DNA of 64,000 nucleotides from contig JAJNNQ010000018.1 in NCBI GenBank assembly GCA_027886175.1, positions 22,487,001-22,551,000 of the forward strand, written 5' to 3'. The stretch comes from Phylloscopus collybita (taxonomy: Eukaryota; Chordata; Aves; Passeriformes; Phylloscopidae). The notes under the pieces were generated by a model. It searched no databases and had not been told where the DNA came from. It saw only the letters and a program-made list of their open reading frames with translations. Within the stretch, counting starts at the first letter, position 1. Every line of letters starts with the position of its first letter. Shown here one piece after another: positions 29,963 through 39,356 of this stretch. Made by a program: the position numbers and the translations under genes.

Positions 29963-32600
29963 AGTTACCAAGTATATTACCTTCTATGCTGAAATGTACA
30001 GGATTCATTACAGCTTTATTAGGCCTTCCTTTATTTACTAATAAAACTATTATCTAGAGGATTGCCTACAGTCTTAAAAAAGCTCAAAGACCCATTTTGC
30101 TTTATTGTTTGATAGCTGCTCCTCACTCATCTCCATGTGCCTCATAGCAGCATAGTCAGTGAGGATTGACCTGTAACTTTCGTCACTGTGAAAAATTCAC
30201 TTCTGTTTTCTGGGGTTTTTTTTCTTTAATTTACAAGACTTCCCCTCTTACCCTGTGTCAGATTGTTAAAGAGCCTTTGGGCTAAAGTGTACCGAACCTT
30301 GCTTTTCTCCCTAATCTTACACATCCCTCCCTTCCCCGAATAGCTGAAGGACTACTAAACTGTGGCTGTCTCCCAACACTTCCAAGTAGAGCAGAGGTCT
30401 GGGGTTTCTCATTAGCATCGTGTAGCTGCCCTGGAGGTCAGCTGTAGCTGAAGGAGTGTGTGTCTGCTGGCAGTAGGCAGATGTAGTGCAGTGACCTTCT
30501 CTAGCATGACTTAAGGCTCAGATCTCCTTCACCAAGTAAACGTCTGAAGTGGTGTAAGGCCTTAATTACCATTGCTGTGCCTCGTTAGAGCTGGCACAGC
30601 CTGGCACGCTCTGCCTGAGTGCACAGCCTGGCCTTTTAGCACAAGCTTTCCTTCACCGCCGGGTTAGTCCGGGAGATTCACGTGTGAGCAGCAGCCAAGG
30701 CATGGCTACATTACACAGCCTGTTCTGCTGTGGGCATGGTGATTTCCAGCCTGCGGGGCAGGGAGCCAGCTGGGGAAGCACCAGCATAACTCAGGGCAGT
30801 CAGTTTTGCTGGATGAGCCCTCAAATGGCCTCCAAGCAAAGCCTTGAGTCCATGAGCCCCATGCATGTGGGTCGCTGGCTGGGGCTGAAGCGTGCCCTAT
30901 TAGAGTAGCAGCAGGATGCCTGAAGTAAACCCTGCTTGTGATGAAAGGAAGGCAATTAAAATTCCACTTCAGTTGCCTTCCTGTCCCACTTCCTAACCTT
31001 CCAGCAGCAGGTGATTAGCAGGGCCTGCCTTCTGCTGCCCTGGCCCAGCTGTGCCAGCGGAGCCTGCAGCAGGCGAGCACCGAAGCACAGCAGAGACATT
31101 GCAACTCAGCTGTCTCGTTTGTCTCAAGTCGACTTAGAACAAGATCTTTTCTTTTTTTTCCGTTTTTACATAATTTTGCTTTTCTTTTACCAAATGTTTG
31201 GCTGTGAACTCACTTGCTAGCCCTGCTGCTTAAGGTTTTCCATGTTTCTGCCCAGGATTTCTCAAACAGAAAACCAAGCATGCAGGCTGTGCTGTGAGGT
31301 CAGTGTGGCTCCATCACGTTACCCACCGCCCCGCAGCCTACCGGGTGTATACGGTAGTTCATCTGTGCACAAAAGTCCTTGCAAAATACCTGCATCCCTT
31401 TTCCCAGCCAGACAGTGCTTCAGGGAAGACAAGCCTGCATGGCACTCCACCTCTTCTAGGGAAGCTCTACCATTACCTACACCTGCCTCTTTGTATAACT
31501 TTTGCTCTCACAGGCCAGCTCAGGGTTGAGTACACACTACAGAATTTAGTTCCATGCTGCATTCTTGACGTCCATCTGTACACACAGATTTATCAAGACC
31601 TTTTCACACTTCAGCATTTTGGAGTAGTGAAAACAGGCAGAATGCTCTTTATAGTTTGAAAGGAGACTCCAACAACTATATTCAGGGGTTTTTTTTAAAC
31701 AGGCACTGAGGTTTTTTTCTCTGTCTCCTCTATGGAAGGGAACACTTACCATATACAATTCAGATTCTAAAGAATGAAAAAAAAAAACCAAGAAAAATCC
31801 CCAAACCAGTAAATTTTACCCAGTAACATTACTCTCTTCTAGCTTACTAAAGGAGCTCTGCAGGAAACACTAGGAGAAAACAAAGTATACAAGAGAAGCT
31901 CATGCCTCAAGAAGAAAACCAAGCACTTCTGTCACTCTTGAGGTTAAGCAGGTTGACACTTCTGATCAGATTTTCACCCCTCCTATAAACAACTTTATTG
32001 CTTTTGAAGACAGCTGTAGGAGCTAACGTATTAGTGGGTGAGAACAAGCCTTTTTTTTCTTCACCAGTTAAAGCAATAGCTGAAGTATGATGAGCAAAAA
32101 GTACTGCACTCTGTGAACTCTAAATGGAGATGGGATTTATCTCGGAAAAAAAAACAGTCTGCTTTGGCCTGAAGCTCTTGCTGGTGGCTGGCCCTGAGCC
32201 CCACAACCTTCCAGAACCATTCTGTAGGTGGGAGTTTCCCTAGGACTGGTTTGCACGATTGTCGTTCTTGTAGAACAGACTAGTGGAGGTGTAACAAATG
32301 ACTCTGTTGAAGGGGATATGCAAAGGAGAGAAACAGCTTGACCAGGATCACAGATCCCTTAAAAAATGGGAAGGGTTTGAAACATTTACTAGCGGCAGAT
32401 CAAAAGCAGAGGGAAAATGAGCAGCTGCTCAGACTAAAAACTGCATCAAGCTCATGCTCTCTACTCCCCCAGAAGTGAGGAGTAAATCACATTGGCATCA
32501 GCAATCCTCATTGATCAGTGTTTTTCCAGACAGATCCCTCCCTCAGCCTATCGCCCAACCCTTTGAACTCAAGCCAATTTGAGGACACAAATTCCACAGT
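26740..32600. other. Intergenic region between the convergent genes ISM2 and AHSA1
   Basis: No credible coding exon on either strand. It contains a (TA)n-rich stretch at about 28053-28080, a 56-nt T run at 29900-29955 and several short A or T runs. No CR1 3' end was recognised here. Confidence 0.6.
29900..29955 (-). repeat. 56-nt oligo-T tract (poly-A on the minus strand)
   Basis: An uninterrupted run of T. Read on the minus strand it is a poly-A tail preceded (30.00-30.05 kb) by AT-rich sequence with two AATAAA-like hexamers. CR1 elements do not end in poly-A, so this may mark a processed retrocopy, or simply an expanded homopolymer. Confidence 0.9.
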
Positions 32601-32616
32601 GTTTTTTTAAGTTAGG

Positions 32617-32622
32617 TTTATT
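32617..32622 (-). terminator. AHSA1: Poly(A) signal for AHSA1
   Basis: TTTATT on the + strand (AATAAA on the minus strand) lies about 215 nt beyond the AHSA1 stop codon, the first canonical signal downstream. It gives a short 3' UTR, as in other vertebrate AHSA1 genes. Confidence 0.65.
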
Positions 32623-32835
32623 TAGCAATAGAAGTATGTACATGTAAGAGAATCCCCTGCAGCACAAGACATGCACAAAGCAGTGAGGGACTGAAAGTGG
32701 TGCTGCTCCATGGCCTTCCTCATCACCTGTCATCCCACTTTACTCAGCGGCAGGGCCAAGATTAGAAAGGAACAGGCGAGAAATTTATCAGTCCATGTGG
32801 CAGAGTCTTCAGGCAGAGCCTCTCAGCAACCGGTA

Positions 32836-35800
32836 TTAAAACAAGCGGGCACCATAGCCAAATGTCTGTTTAATGCCCTCGAAGTAGTAGCGCTGCCAGC
32901 CTTGCTTTGTTCTTTCTTCCTCGCTGGCAGGAATGCCCTTGCCCTCCAAGCACACCTCCGTCTCACCACCTTTGTCATGGAAGTTCAAGGTAATGGTTGC
33001 AAAGTGCCCTAGAGGAACCAAAGCAATCTGTCAGCAGTGTGCAGTACAGTACATACAGCCCCCAGAGGCTGCTCTGCCCCTCCTTTCACAGGGCACCACT
33101 TAAAAGACTCTTCGAGGTCCTTCCCAGAGGGTCTACTTATGGCAGCTGTAGGCCTTCCCTAGAAACACAGCTGGGAGAGGGCTCCCTCTTCCTGCGGATT
33201 GAAGCAGTTGCAGCTACAGCCGCACAAGCTGCTACTTCATCCTTGCTGGGCACTGCTCTACACAGTGGCTAAAGATGCAGACATGGTACTACGGGATAGG
33301 AAGCTGGGCTAACACTGGAGCAGCTCCCAGAACATCGTGTGCTCCCCGATCACGAGCCACAATAAAGTGTGGCAAACAGGGCTGGTATCCTTCAAAGATA
33401 GGTGAGTCCATTTCTGGACTACTTACCAGCTGGCCAAGATTTAAATCTCCATTTCATGACAAGTTGCTTCTCAGGAACCTTGAAAAGGGAGACAAAAGAC
33501 TGAGTAGCAATTCTTTGTAAATCCTGCAGTTTAATAGCAAATATTTAGAATTGTGTTGATATGAATGAAGCCTTAGAGATCCCTTGAGAAACACACACAT
33601 AGAGGGAGATTTTAAGTCTCCTATTCTTTTCAATCCCCTTCTAGAAAGATATGCAATAGTACAGCCCCAAACACTGAGACAGAGTCTCTGTCTAGAAGAC
33701 TTTAGTGGCAATTGAGCCAAAGAGAAAAAAGGGTCAGTTACTATCTTTAACACTCCTCCAACCCCTGGTAAGTAAAATCACCCAAAGACAGGGGAGATCT
33801 ATGACCAGAAGCCACATTTTCTCCCCAGACTGAGGCGCCATGCATTAATCCATACTACTAGGAATGCTTCAATAGCCACAGCAATTATAGGTAACTATTG
33901 GGCACCAGGTAGAACCCCACAGTTAGCTAACAGAAGCATTTTAACAGAACTGATAAAAAGTTACAGCCTGATAACAGTGCTGCCTCTGAGCAAGATACAC
34001 CTGAACTAGTTAGTACTTACTAGGTCAACAAACTCTCCTGTGACACTGCCATCCAGCAACTGAAACTTGCCTCCTTTATCGGCCTCCAAGGTGGCTTGTG
34101 CGTGGGTGAAAGCTTGGACCATCTGAAAAGAATTCAGGAGCAGACCTGTATTACTTGGTATTATCTTCCTGCAAACTTAGTAGCCTAATGCCTCCCACCC
34201 AGCTACAACTTCTGGAAGAGGAGGTAAGTCAGTAGTGAAAGGTCTTCAGCAAAAGACAAAACCCCTGCCCTGGCCAGAAAAGCAAGTTTTTAGTCACTAC
34301 AGCAATATTTCACCTGCCCAAGGAAAAGAACCTTCAGCTTTCTAGTGCTATGCAGTGTTCTGAGTCACACAGTGACTTATTTTGTTGATTTCTTAATGAA
34401 ACCTAGTTCTAAGAAACATATTCCTTGCTTTCTCATTTTTCTTATCAAAATAGGAAGAACAAAAGACAAAGATGTTTAAATAATGATACAATGCTGCTCT
34501 CTCATCCTAAACTATATAATAGTGTGCAGAAAAGTGGAAGCTATTCCCAAAGCATGCTTTTGATACCACCTAACCTTCAAAGGAAAAAGCAAAAACAAAC
34601 CAGAAGGACACAACTGTAAATACCAAGTGATCTGGCCACGTGCAGTAACGGATACACCTACAGATAGGTGCTGAAAGCTGGAACTTGCTTCTGGTTGGCA
34701 TTAATCCCCTCTTCTCAGCTGTGTGAAAAGATGCACACACCAGCTTTCAGCAGCTGCTCTGCAGAACAGCTTTCTTATTCCATTCTCATGGATTGTGAGT
34801 GTCCTACAGAACTTCTTCAAAAGCTTATTAGGAAGAGCCTCCTATATGCAAAGAACAACTCTCAGAACAAGGCAGGCATTACCTCCTGAGTAACGAATAC
34901 CCGGTAGAGCTCGTCAGGAGATGTTAAGAAGGTGTCCTTCAAACTGATCTTACAGGTAGGGATCTTGACTCCTATGGATTTGGACTGCGATATGGCAGTA
35001 CTGCTCCTGGCAGCCATCTAACAAAACAGGGAAAACAAACACATACACATTTTTTTTCACCAAAAAATACCCCAAACCAAAAATCAACAAATGGCTCACA
35101 TATCCAAGGGGAAAAACAAAGGCTCTTGGTAAAGATGCAATTAGATACAACCATACTTTAATATAAAAGGCAGATTTATCACTTGCTTGGAAGAAACATC
35201 GCGTGCTACCAATGGAAACTGTCACACATATTCCACAGATTGACAATTCCTGAATGTATATATCCTATACACAACACAGGTGTAAGTCCCACAATCTAAT
35301 ACAGTGTACCTTTCTTCACTGACCCCAAAGCATGCTTTCAGTTTTGTTTACCTTGCGGTCTTCTGCTTTAGGAGCCACCTGAGGTGCTGTTTCCATATGT
35401 TCACCATTCACTGTGGGCAAAATCATGCCCTGGGTGAATTCTGGAAAGACAGGAATGTGCCCATGAAACCAATAAACAAGTAAACCTTCTGACTGTACTT
35501 TGAAATACACAATCAAAACGGGCTTCCTGGTTTCCCCATGCTCTTGCTAGCATCCATGACTTGAAACAGTTTTTAGAAAAAGCAAACAGACTTCTTTTTG
35601 CAAGCAATTAACTCTTTCCCTCACTACTCTCTGCCAAAGGTCCTATCAGAACCTGCCTGCACTAACAATTAGGAACTTACCTCCTCTTTGCAGCCCAGAC
35701 ACAGCATCTGCCACAGGCTGCTCTCACACTAATGTTGGATAGCCTTAGACTTAAGTAGCTTTCCTCCTCTCTCACTCTCTAATATAAATAGCAATCACAC

Positions 35801-38729
35801 CTCAAAAATGTTTGCCTTGCTGGCCTAGACACACCAAACCAAGCTTTTTCATTTCTTTTCACACTGGCTCCTCATTTCTTGTATCACTGCAGTAAACAAC
35901 AGTACCTTTTAACTTCCTCTTTGATTTATCGACACCAGATGCCAGGACTACACAAGGAAAGCCAGGCAAGCCTCACCAGTGCCCTGTCCAGCAGCAGTGA
36001 CACTTTTCTAACTCCATCAGAACCTTCAGCCTCACTCAGAATTACATTTGCTTTTTTTCCTAGCTCAGTCACTTCTGCTTTTACCAATTATACAACATTT
36101 TGATCCTTTTTCTTCCTCTTCATCTGCTCAGAGCAGCAAAATTCCATAAGAAAGCAGAATTTTATCCTATGTACATAAACCTGTATTCTTTAATACTTAT
36201 TATTTGCCACTTATTCTCATTTATTGCAGCCCACAAGATGATATAGTTTCTTCTGATTAGCATTCTGATCTTTCATTGGGTAACTGCATTTCCCAGCCTG
36301 AACCCTATAGTGCCTGAAAAAACCCTAAGAGTACAGAAAATTGATCTTGGAAAAACAACAATCAGTGGTGATTTGTACCCAATGTATCTGGAACATGTAC
36401 TGTAATATAGGTAAATGGATATAAAAAGCAGCTGTAGCATTCCCAGTCTGTATTTGAGAGGAAAGCCAAACTACACTGATTTAACTACAACTGCTGGACT
36501 CAGATTTAGCTTAAAAAAAAAAAAAAAAAAAGGAAAATTGATCTAGATGCTGAGACAGCTCATTAAAAGACACCAACAAAACCTGCAAAACAATTTCCAG
36601 ACATCAGTTATGCTAAAATCCAAGTAACACCACATGTCTTTACCAGTGTGGCAAGAGGGGAAAAACAAACAAACAAAATAACCCCATGAAACCACAAACT
36701 GGAGAAGGTATCACCTTCCAAGGGAGTATGCAAACTGAAGGTCAGATTGTGCCACAGGCAGTGACTATGTCACTGGGGTAATCAACACATTTTACTTGCT
36801 TGCACTTTCTCTATAGCTTCAGGATATGAAGGGCATTCTCATAAGTTTTAAAACATAAATTCAAAAATATTGTTTATTACTGTGCTATCACCAAAACAAA
36901 TCTTCCTGGGCTGTGCTATATTGTCTAGAGCCAGAAATCCTTCTTCCAAAGTTACTGTTATTGCTCTGAAACCTTTCTATTGACATGGAGTGAGCAACTC
37001 CTCTCTTTACCCCCATCCCTCCTTTACAATTAGTCCATATGGATTCCCATAACACTTCTCCTTCTCAGTTACAGACCCGTTTTGAGAGTACTGATGTAAG
37101 TTTTCATTGCATCTCTAATTTTCTTTGCACCCTCTTGCTTCATCAGGGTCTTCAAGTTAGTGTCAGGCTCATCTTTAGCAAGGCTGACAAGGATCTAAAC
37201 AACAAAGATAAGCATTGATTAACAAGGACAAATGTGCACAGTTCTTTTATTACTCAGTTTACCATCACAGACTTTGGCTGAACTTTCATGAACAGCCCTG
37301 CAGCTTTATTGATCTTTCACTTCATCTCCCTCAGCCTACAGTACTGTGTGTGTGTACCTAAATACCTTCTTGTGCTACAGAGCTCTTTGCATCTAGAAGA
37401 CAGGAATTAACTTGATAATGATACAACGTGATGGGGGAGCGACTCTATCAGGGAGTGTAGTGTCAGAATGAAAGATAACAGTATTAAGTTGAAAGAGGAT
37501 GGATTTAGATTAAAAATTAGAAAGAAATTCTTTACTCTAATTCCTTACCCTAAGGGTGGTGAGGCACTAGAACAATTTGCCCAGAGAATCTGTGGATGCT
37601 CCATCCCTGGATGTGCTCAAGGCCAGGATGGATGGAGCTCTGAGTAACCTGGTCTAGTGACAGATGTCCCTGCTCATGGCTGGGAGGCTGGTAATAGATG
37701 ACCTTTAAAGATCTCATCCAACCCAAACCATTCTTTAATTCTATTAACTTAGGCAGTCTCCAGCTGTAAAAAAATCTGCACAAATGTTCTAAGAAAGGTA
37801 ACAGGGAAGGAAATACTAATGCTGTGATTATTCCTGTTAGAATACTCCATACATCCAGCTGTACTTACCTCAACTTCATCGATGTCATTTTCATCTGAGA
37901 GATTAGGAATCTCCACATAACCTTTGTACTTCACTCCTGTCTTTGAGGTGCCTGAAATTATATTGTTCAGATCAACCCTTCTTACTCTGGTTGTTGACAA
38001 AGCAAACTTGTATTGTATCAAATTGCAATACTTTCCTTTATTATTATTTCCCATATGAGATAAGTATCCTTGCCCTTAATATTACACATGAATCCGACCT
38101 TGAAACAGGAGGGGTGCACATCACTCACCAGTCCAGGCCAGCTTGATAGCCCACTCATAGAAGAAGATAAGTTTCCCTTTGCGGTTGTTAATGGAGGCCT
38201 CTCCATCCAGTTTGCTCACTTCTGTCACCTCACACGCCCCTTCCTCACCCTCCACCCTGACAGGCAGGAGCAGAGCTTTCAGCCGCTCCGTGGACCAGTT
38301 GGAGGCATCCCTCTCCGTCCTGCAGGAAAACCGAGGGGAGTGAGAATCTGGGACAGACCACACTGACAGTGCATACTGGGACTATCCAGTGTCTCCCTGC
38401 CCCGCTTCAACACAGGCACACACAGATTTCTTCCCCAGGCCACCTCCACGCATTCCCCCGGCACACCTCGGCTGGGGCACCCCCCTACACACACACGGAG
38501 CCGGGGGAGGATCAACCCGAACACCCCCGCCTCAGCATCGGTCCGCGAGCAGGGGACGGGAGGCGGCCCCGCTGCCCCTCACTCCGGCCCTGCAACCCCC
38601 TGCGGCCCGGGGCCTCCCCTACGGATCTGGCAGCAGCCGCCCCGCTCACCAGTGCCAGTTGTTGACGTTGGTGGCGTCCGCCCGCTGCTCCACGATCCAG
38701 CGCGGGTCTCCCTCCCCCCACTTGGCCAT
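32836..38729 (-). CDS. AHSA1: Activator of Hsp90 ATPase 1 (Aha1)
   Basis: Nine coding exons on the minus strand, in transcript order: 38650-38729, 38129-38319, 37869-37951, 37077-37194, 35352-35440, 34883-35017, 34021-34122, 33427-33478 and 32836-33008. They join in phase to 340 aa, against 338 in human. The N-terminus reads MAKWGEGDPRWIVE. The N-terminal Aha1 domain covers about 29-165 (KLDGEASINNRKGKLIFFYEW, VEIPNLSDEN), and the C-terminal START-like AHSA1 domain about 205-340, ending QTFGYGARLF. The protein is a cytosolic co-chaperone that binds the Hsp90 middle and N-terminal domains and stimulates its ATPase. The linker (exons 5-6) is the least conserved part. Exon 4 uses a weak donor (GTCTGT). 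The gene is divergent from VIPAS39, with about 630 bp between start codons. Confidence 0.95.
36513..36531 (+). repeat. A19 homopolymer
   Basis: A run of 19 A in AHSA1 intron 4 (between the exons at 35352-35440 and 37077-37194). No adjacent repeat body was recognised. Confidence 0.85.
37432..37745 (+). mobile_element. CR1 LINE 3' fragment
   Basis: The sequence follows the 3' end of an avian CR1: GGTGGTGAGGCACTAGAACA, then GCCCAGAGAATCTGTGGATG, then CAAGGCCAGGATGGATGGAG, ending near CCATTCTTTAATTCTATT, a decayed form of the usual CR1 terminus. It is 5'-truncated (about 310 bp) and lies antisense to AHSA1 in the intron between exons 3 and 4. Identification is from memory of CR1 consensus sequences. 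Confidence 0.85.
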
Positions 38730-38767
38730 CGGGACCGGGATCGCCGCCTCCGCTCCGAGCGCCCGTG

Positions 38768-38780
38768 GAAGCTGCTAGAA
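38768..38780. promoter_or_regulatory. Heat-shock-element-like site upstream of AHSA1
   Basis: GAAGCTGCTAGAA fits the alternating HSF1 pattern GAAnnTTCnnGAA with one mismatch (TGC for TTC). It lies about 40 nt upstream of the AHSA1 start codon. AHSA1 is known to be stress-induced, which makes function plausible. Confidence 0.45.
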
Positions 38781-38870
38781 CCGCCGCGCCGCCTCCCGCC
38801 TTCCGCCCGGCGCGGGCTCTTCCGGCACGCCCCCGCGGCGCGACCCCAGCTTATTAGTTCCGCGCGGCTA

Positions 38871-38875
38871 ATTGG
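38871..38875 (-). promoter_or_regulatory. CCAAT box (minus strand)
   Basis: ATTGG on the + strand, preceded by GCTA, is a candidate NF-Y site about 140 nt upstream of the AHSA1 ATG and oriented towards AHSA1. Confidence 0.4.
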
Positions 38876-39040
38876 TTCCGCCGCGCCGCAGGCAGCTAAA
38901 GCTGCGGCTGGTGCTGCTGGCGCTCCCGTCCCGTCCAGTACCGTCCCCTCCCCGCCGGCTCGCAGCTCCAGGAATCAGCCTACAGTTCGCAGAGCCCCGA
39001 TCCCAGCTGCCGGCCCGGACACCGCTCCGCCGCACTCGCA

Positions 39041-39059
39041 GCCCGCTGGGACTGGTAGT
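39041..39059 (-). promoter_or_regulatory. ZNF143/THAP11-type element, copy 1
   Basis: The minus strand reads ACTACCAGTCCCAGCGGGC. This matches the known ZNF143/THAP11 (Staf, Ronin) core ACTACAAYTCCCAGCATGC at most positions, including the ACTAC and TCCCAGC blocks. Confidence 0.65.
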
Positions 39060-39087
39060 CCGAAGGCACGTCAACGCGGCCCGCGGG

Positions 39088-39106
39088 GCACGCCGGGATT
39101 CGTAGT
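39088..39106 (-). promoter_or_regulatory. ZNF143/THAP11-type element, copy 2
   Basis: The minus strand reads ACTACGAATCCCGGCGTGC, with ACTAC, TCCC and GC blocks in the correct 19-nt spacing of the ZNF143/THAP11 element. Confidence 0.7.
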
Positions 39107-39145
39107 GCGTAAACAAGGACCGGTTGCGCTGCGCCCAGCGGGAGA

Positions 39146-39164
39146 ACTACGTATCCCGGCGTGC
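39146..39164 (+). promoter_or_regulatory. ZNF143/THAP11-type element, copy 3
   Basis: The plus strand reads ACTACGTATCCCGGCGTGC, identical to copy 2 at 17 of 19 positions and inverted relative to it, 39 nt apart. It lies just upstream of the presumed non-coding first exon of VIPAS39. Confidence 0.7.
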
Positions 39165-39240
39165 CCCGCGCGCGGCTGCCCCGCTCTGCCCTGCCTTGCC
39201 GTGAGGACGTCGGTGCTGCTGGCGCGGGAGGGGTGACGAG
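39165..39240 (+). other. VIPAS39: Probable non-coding first exon of VIPAS39
   Basis: A strong donor (GACGAG|GTGAGA) at 39240/39241 and an acceptor (CCATTGCAG) directly before the ATG at 39357 imply a 5' UTR exon ending at 39240 and a short 116-nt first intron. The 5' limit is not determinable; the start given is only where the GC-rich promoter elements end. Confidence 0.5.
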
Positions 39241-39248
39241 GTGAGAGA

Positions 39249-39292
39249 GGGGCTGGGGGCGGCGGGGCCGGGACCAGGACCAGGGGCGGGGG
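39249..39292 (+). other. G-quadruplex-forming motif at the start of VIPAS39 intron 1
   Basis: G runs of 4, 5, 4, 3, 4 and 5 lie at 39249-39252, 39255-39259, 39264-39267, 39270-39272, 39283-39286 and 39288-39292. The first four are separated by loops of 2-4 nt, which satisfies the usual G3+N1-7 rule on the non-template strand of VIPAS39. Confidence 0.75.
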
Positions 39293-39356
39293 TGGTGATA
39301 CCCCCGAGGCAGTCGCTCCTTTCCTCTGCTGAAGCAGTTGCCTGGTGCCATTGCAG

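Larger units (their letters stand above)
38440..39330. promoter_or_regulatory. CpG-rich bidirectional promoter of AHSA1 and VIPAS39
   Basis: CpG-dense sequence spans the first exons of two divergent genes, with start codons at 38729 (minus) and 39357 (plus). It contains a heat-shock-element-like site, an inverted CCAAT box and three ZNF143/THAP11-type elements, listed separately. No TATA box is evident. Head-to-head AHSA1-VIPAS39 pairing is the arrangement expected from the human order. Confidence 0.85.
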
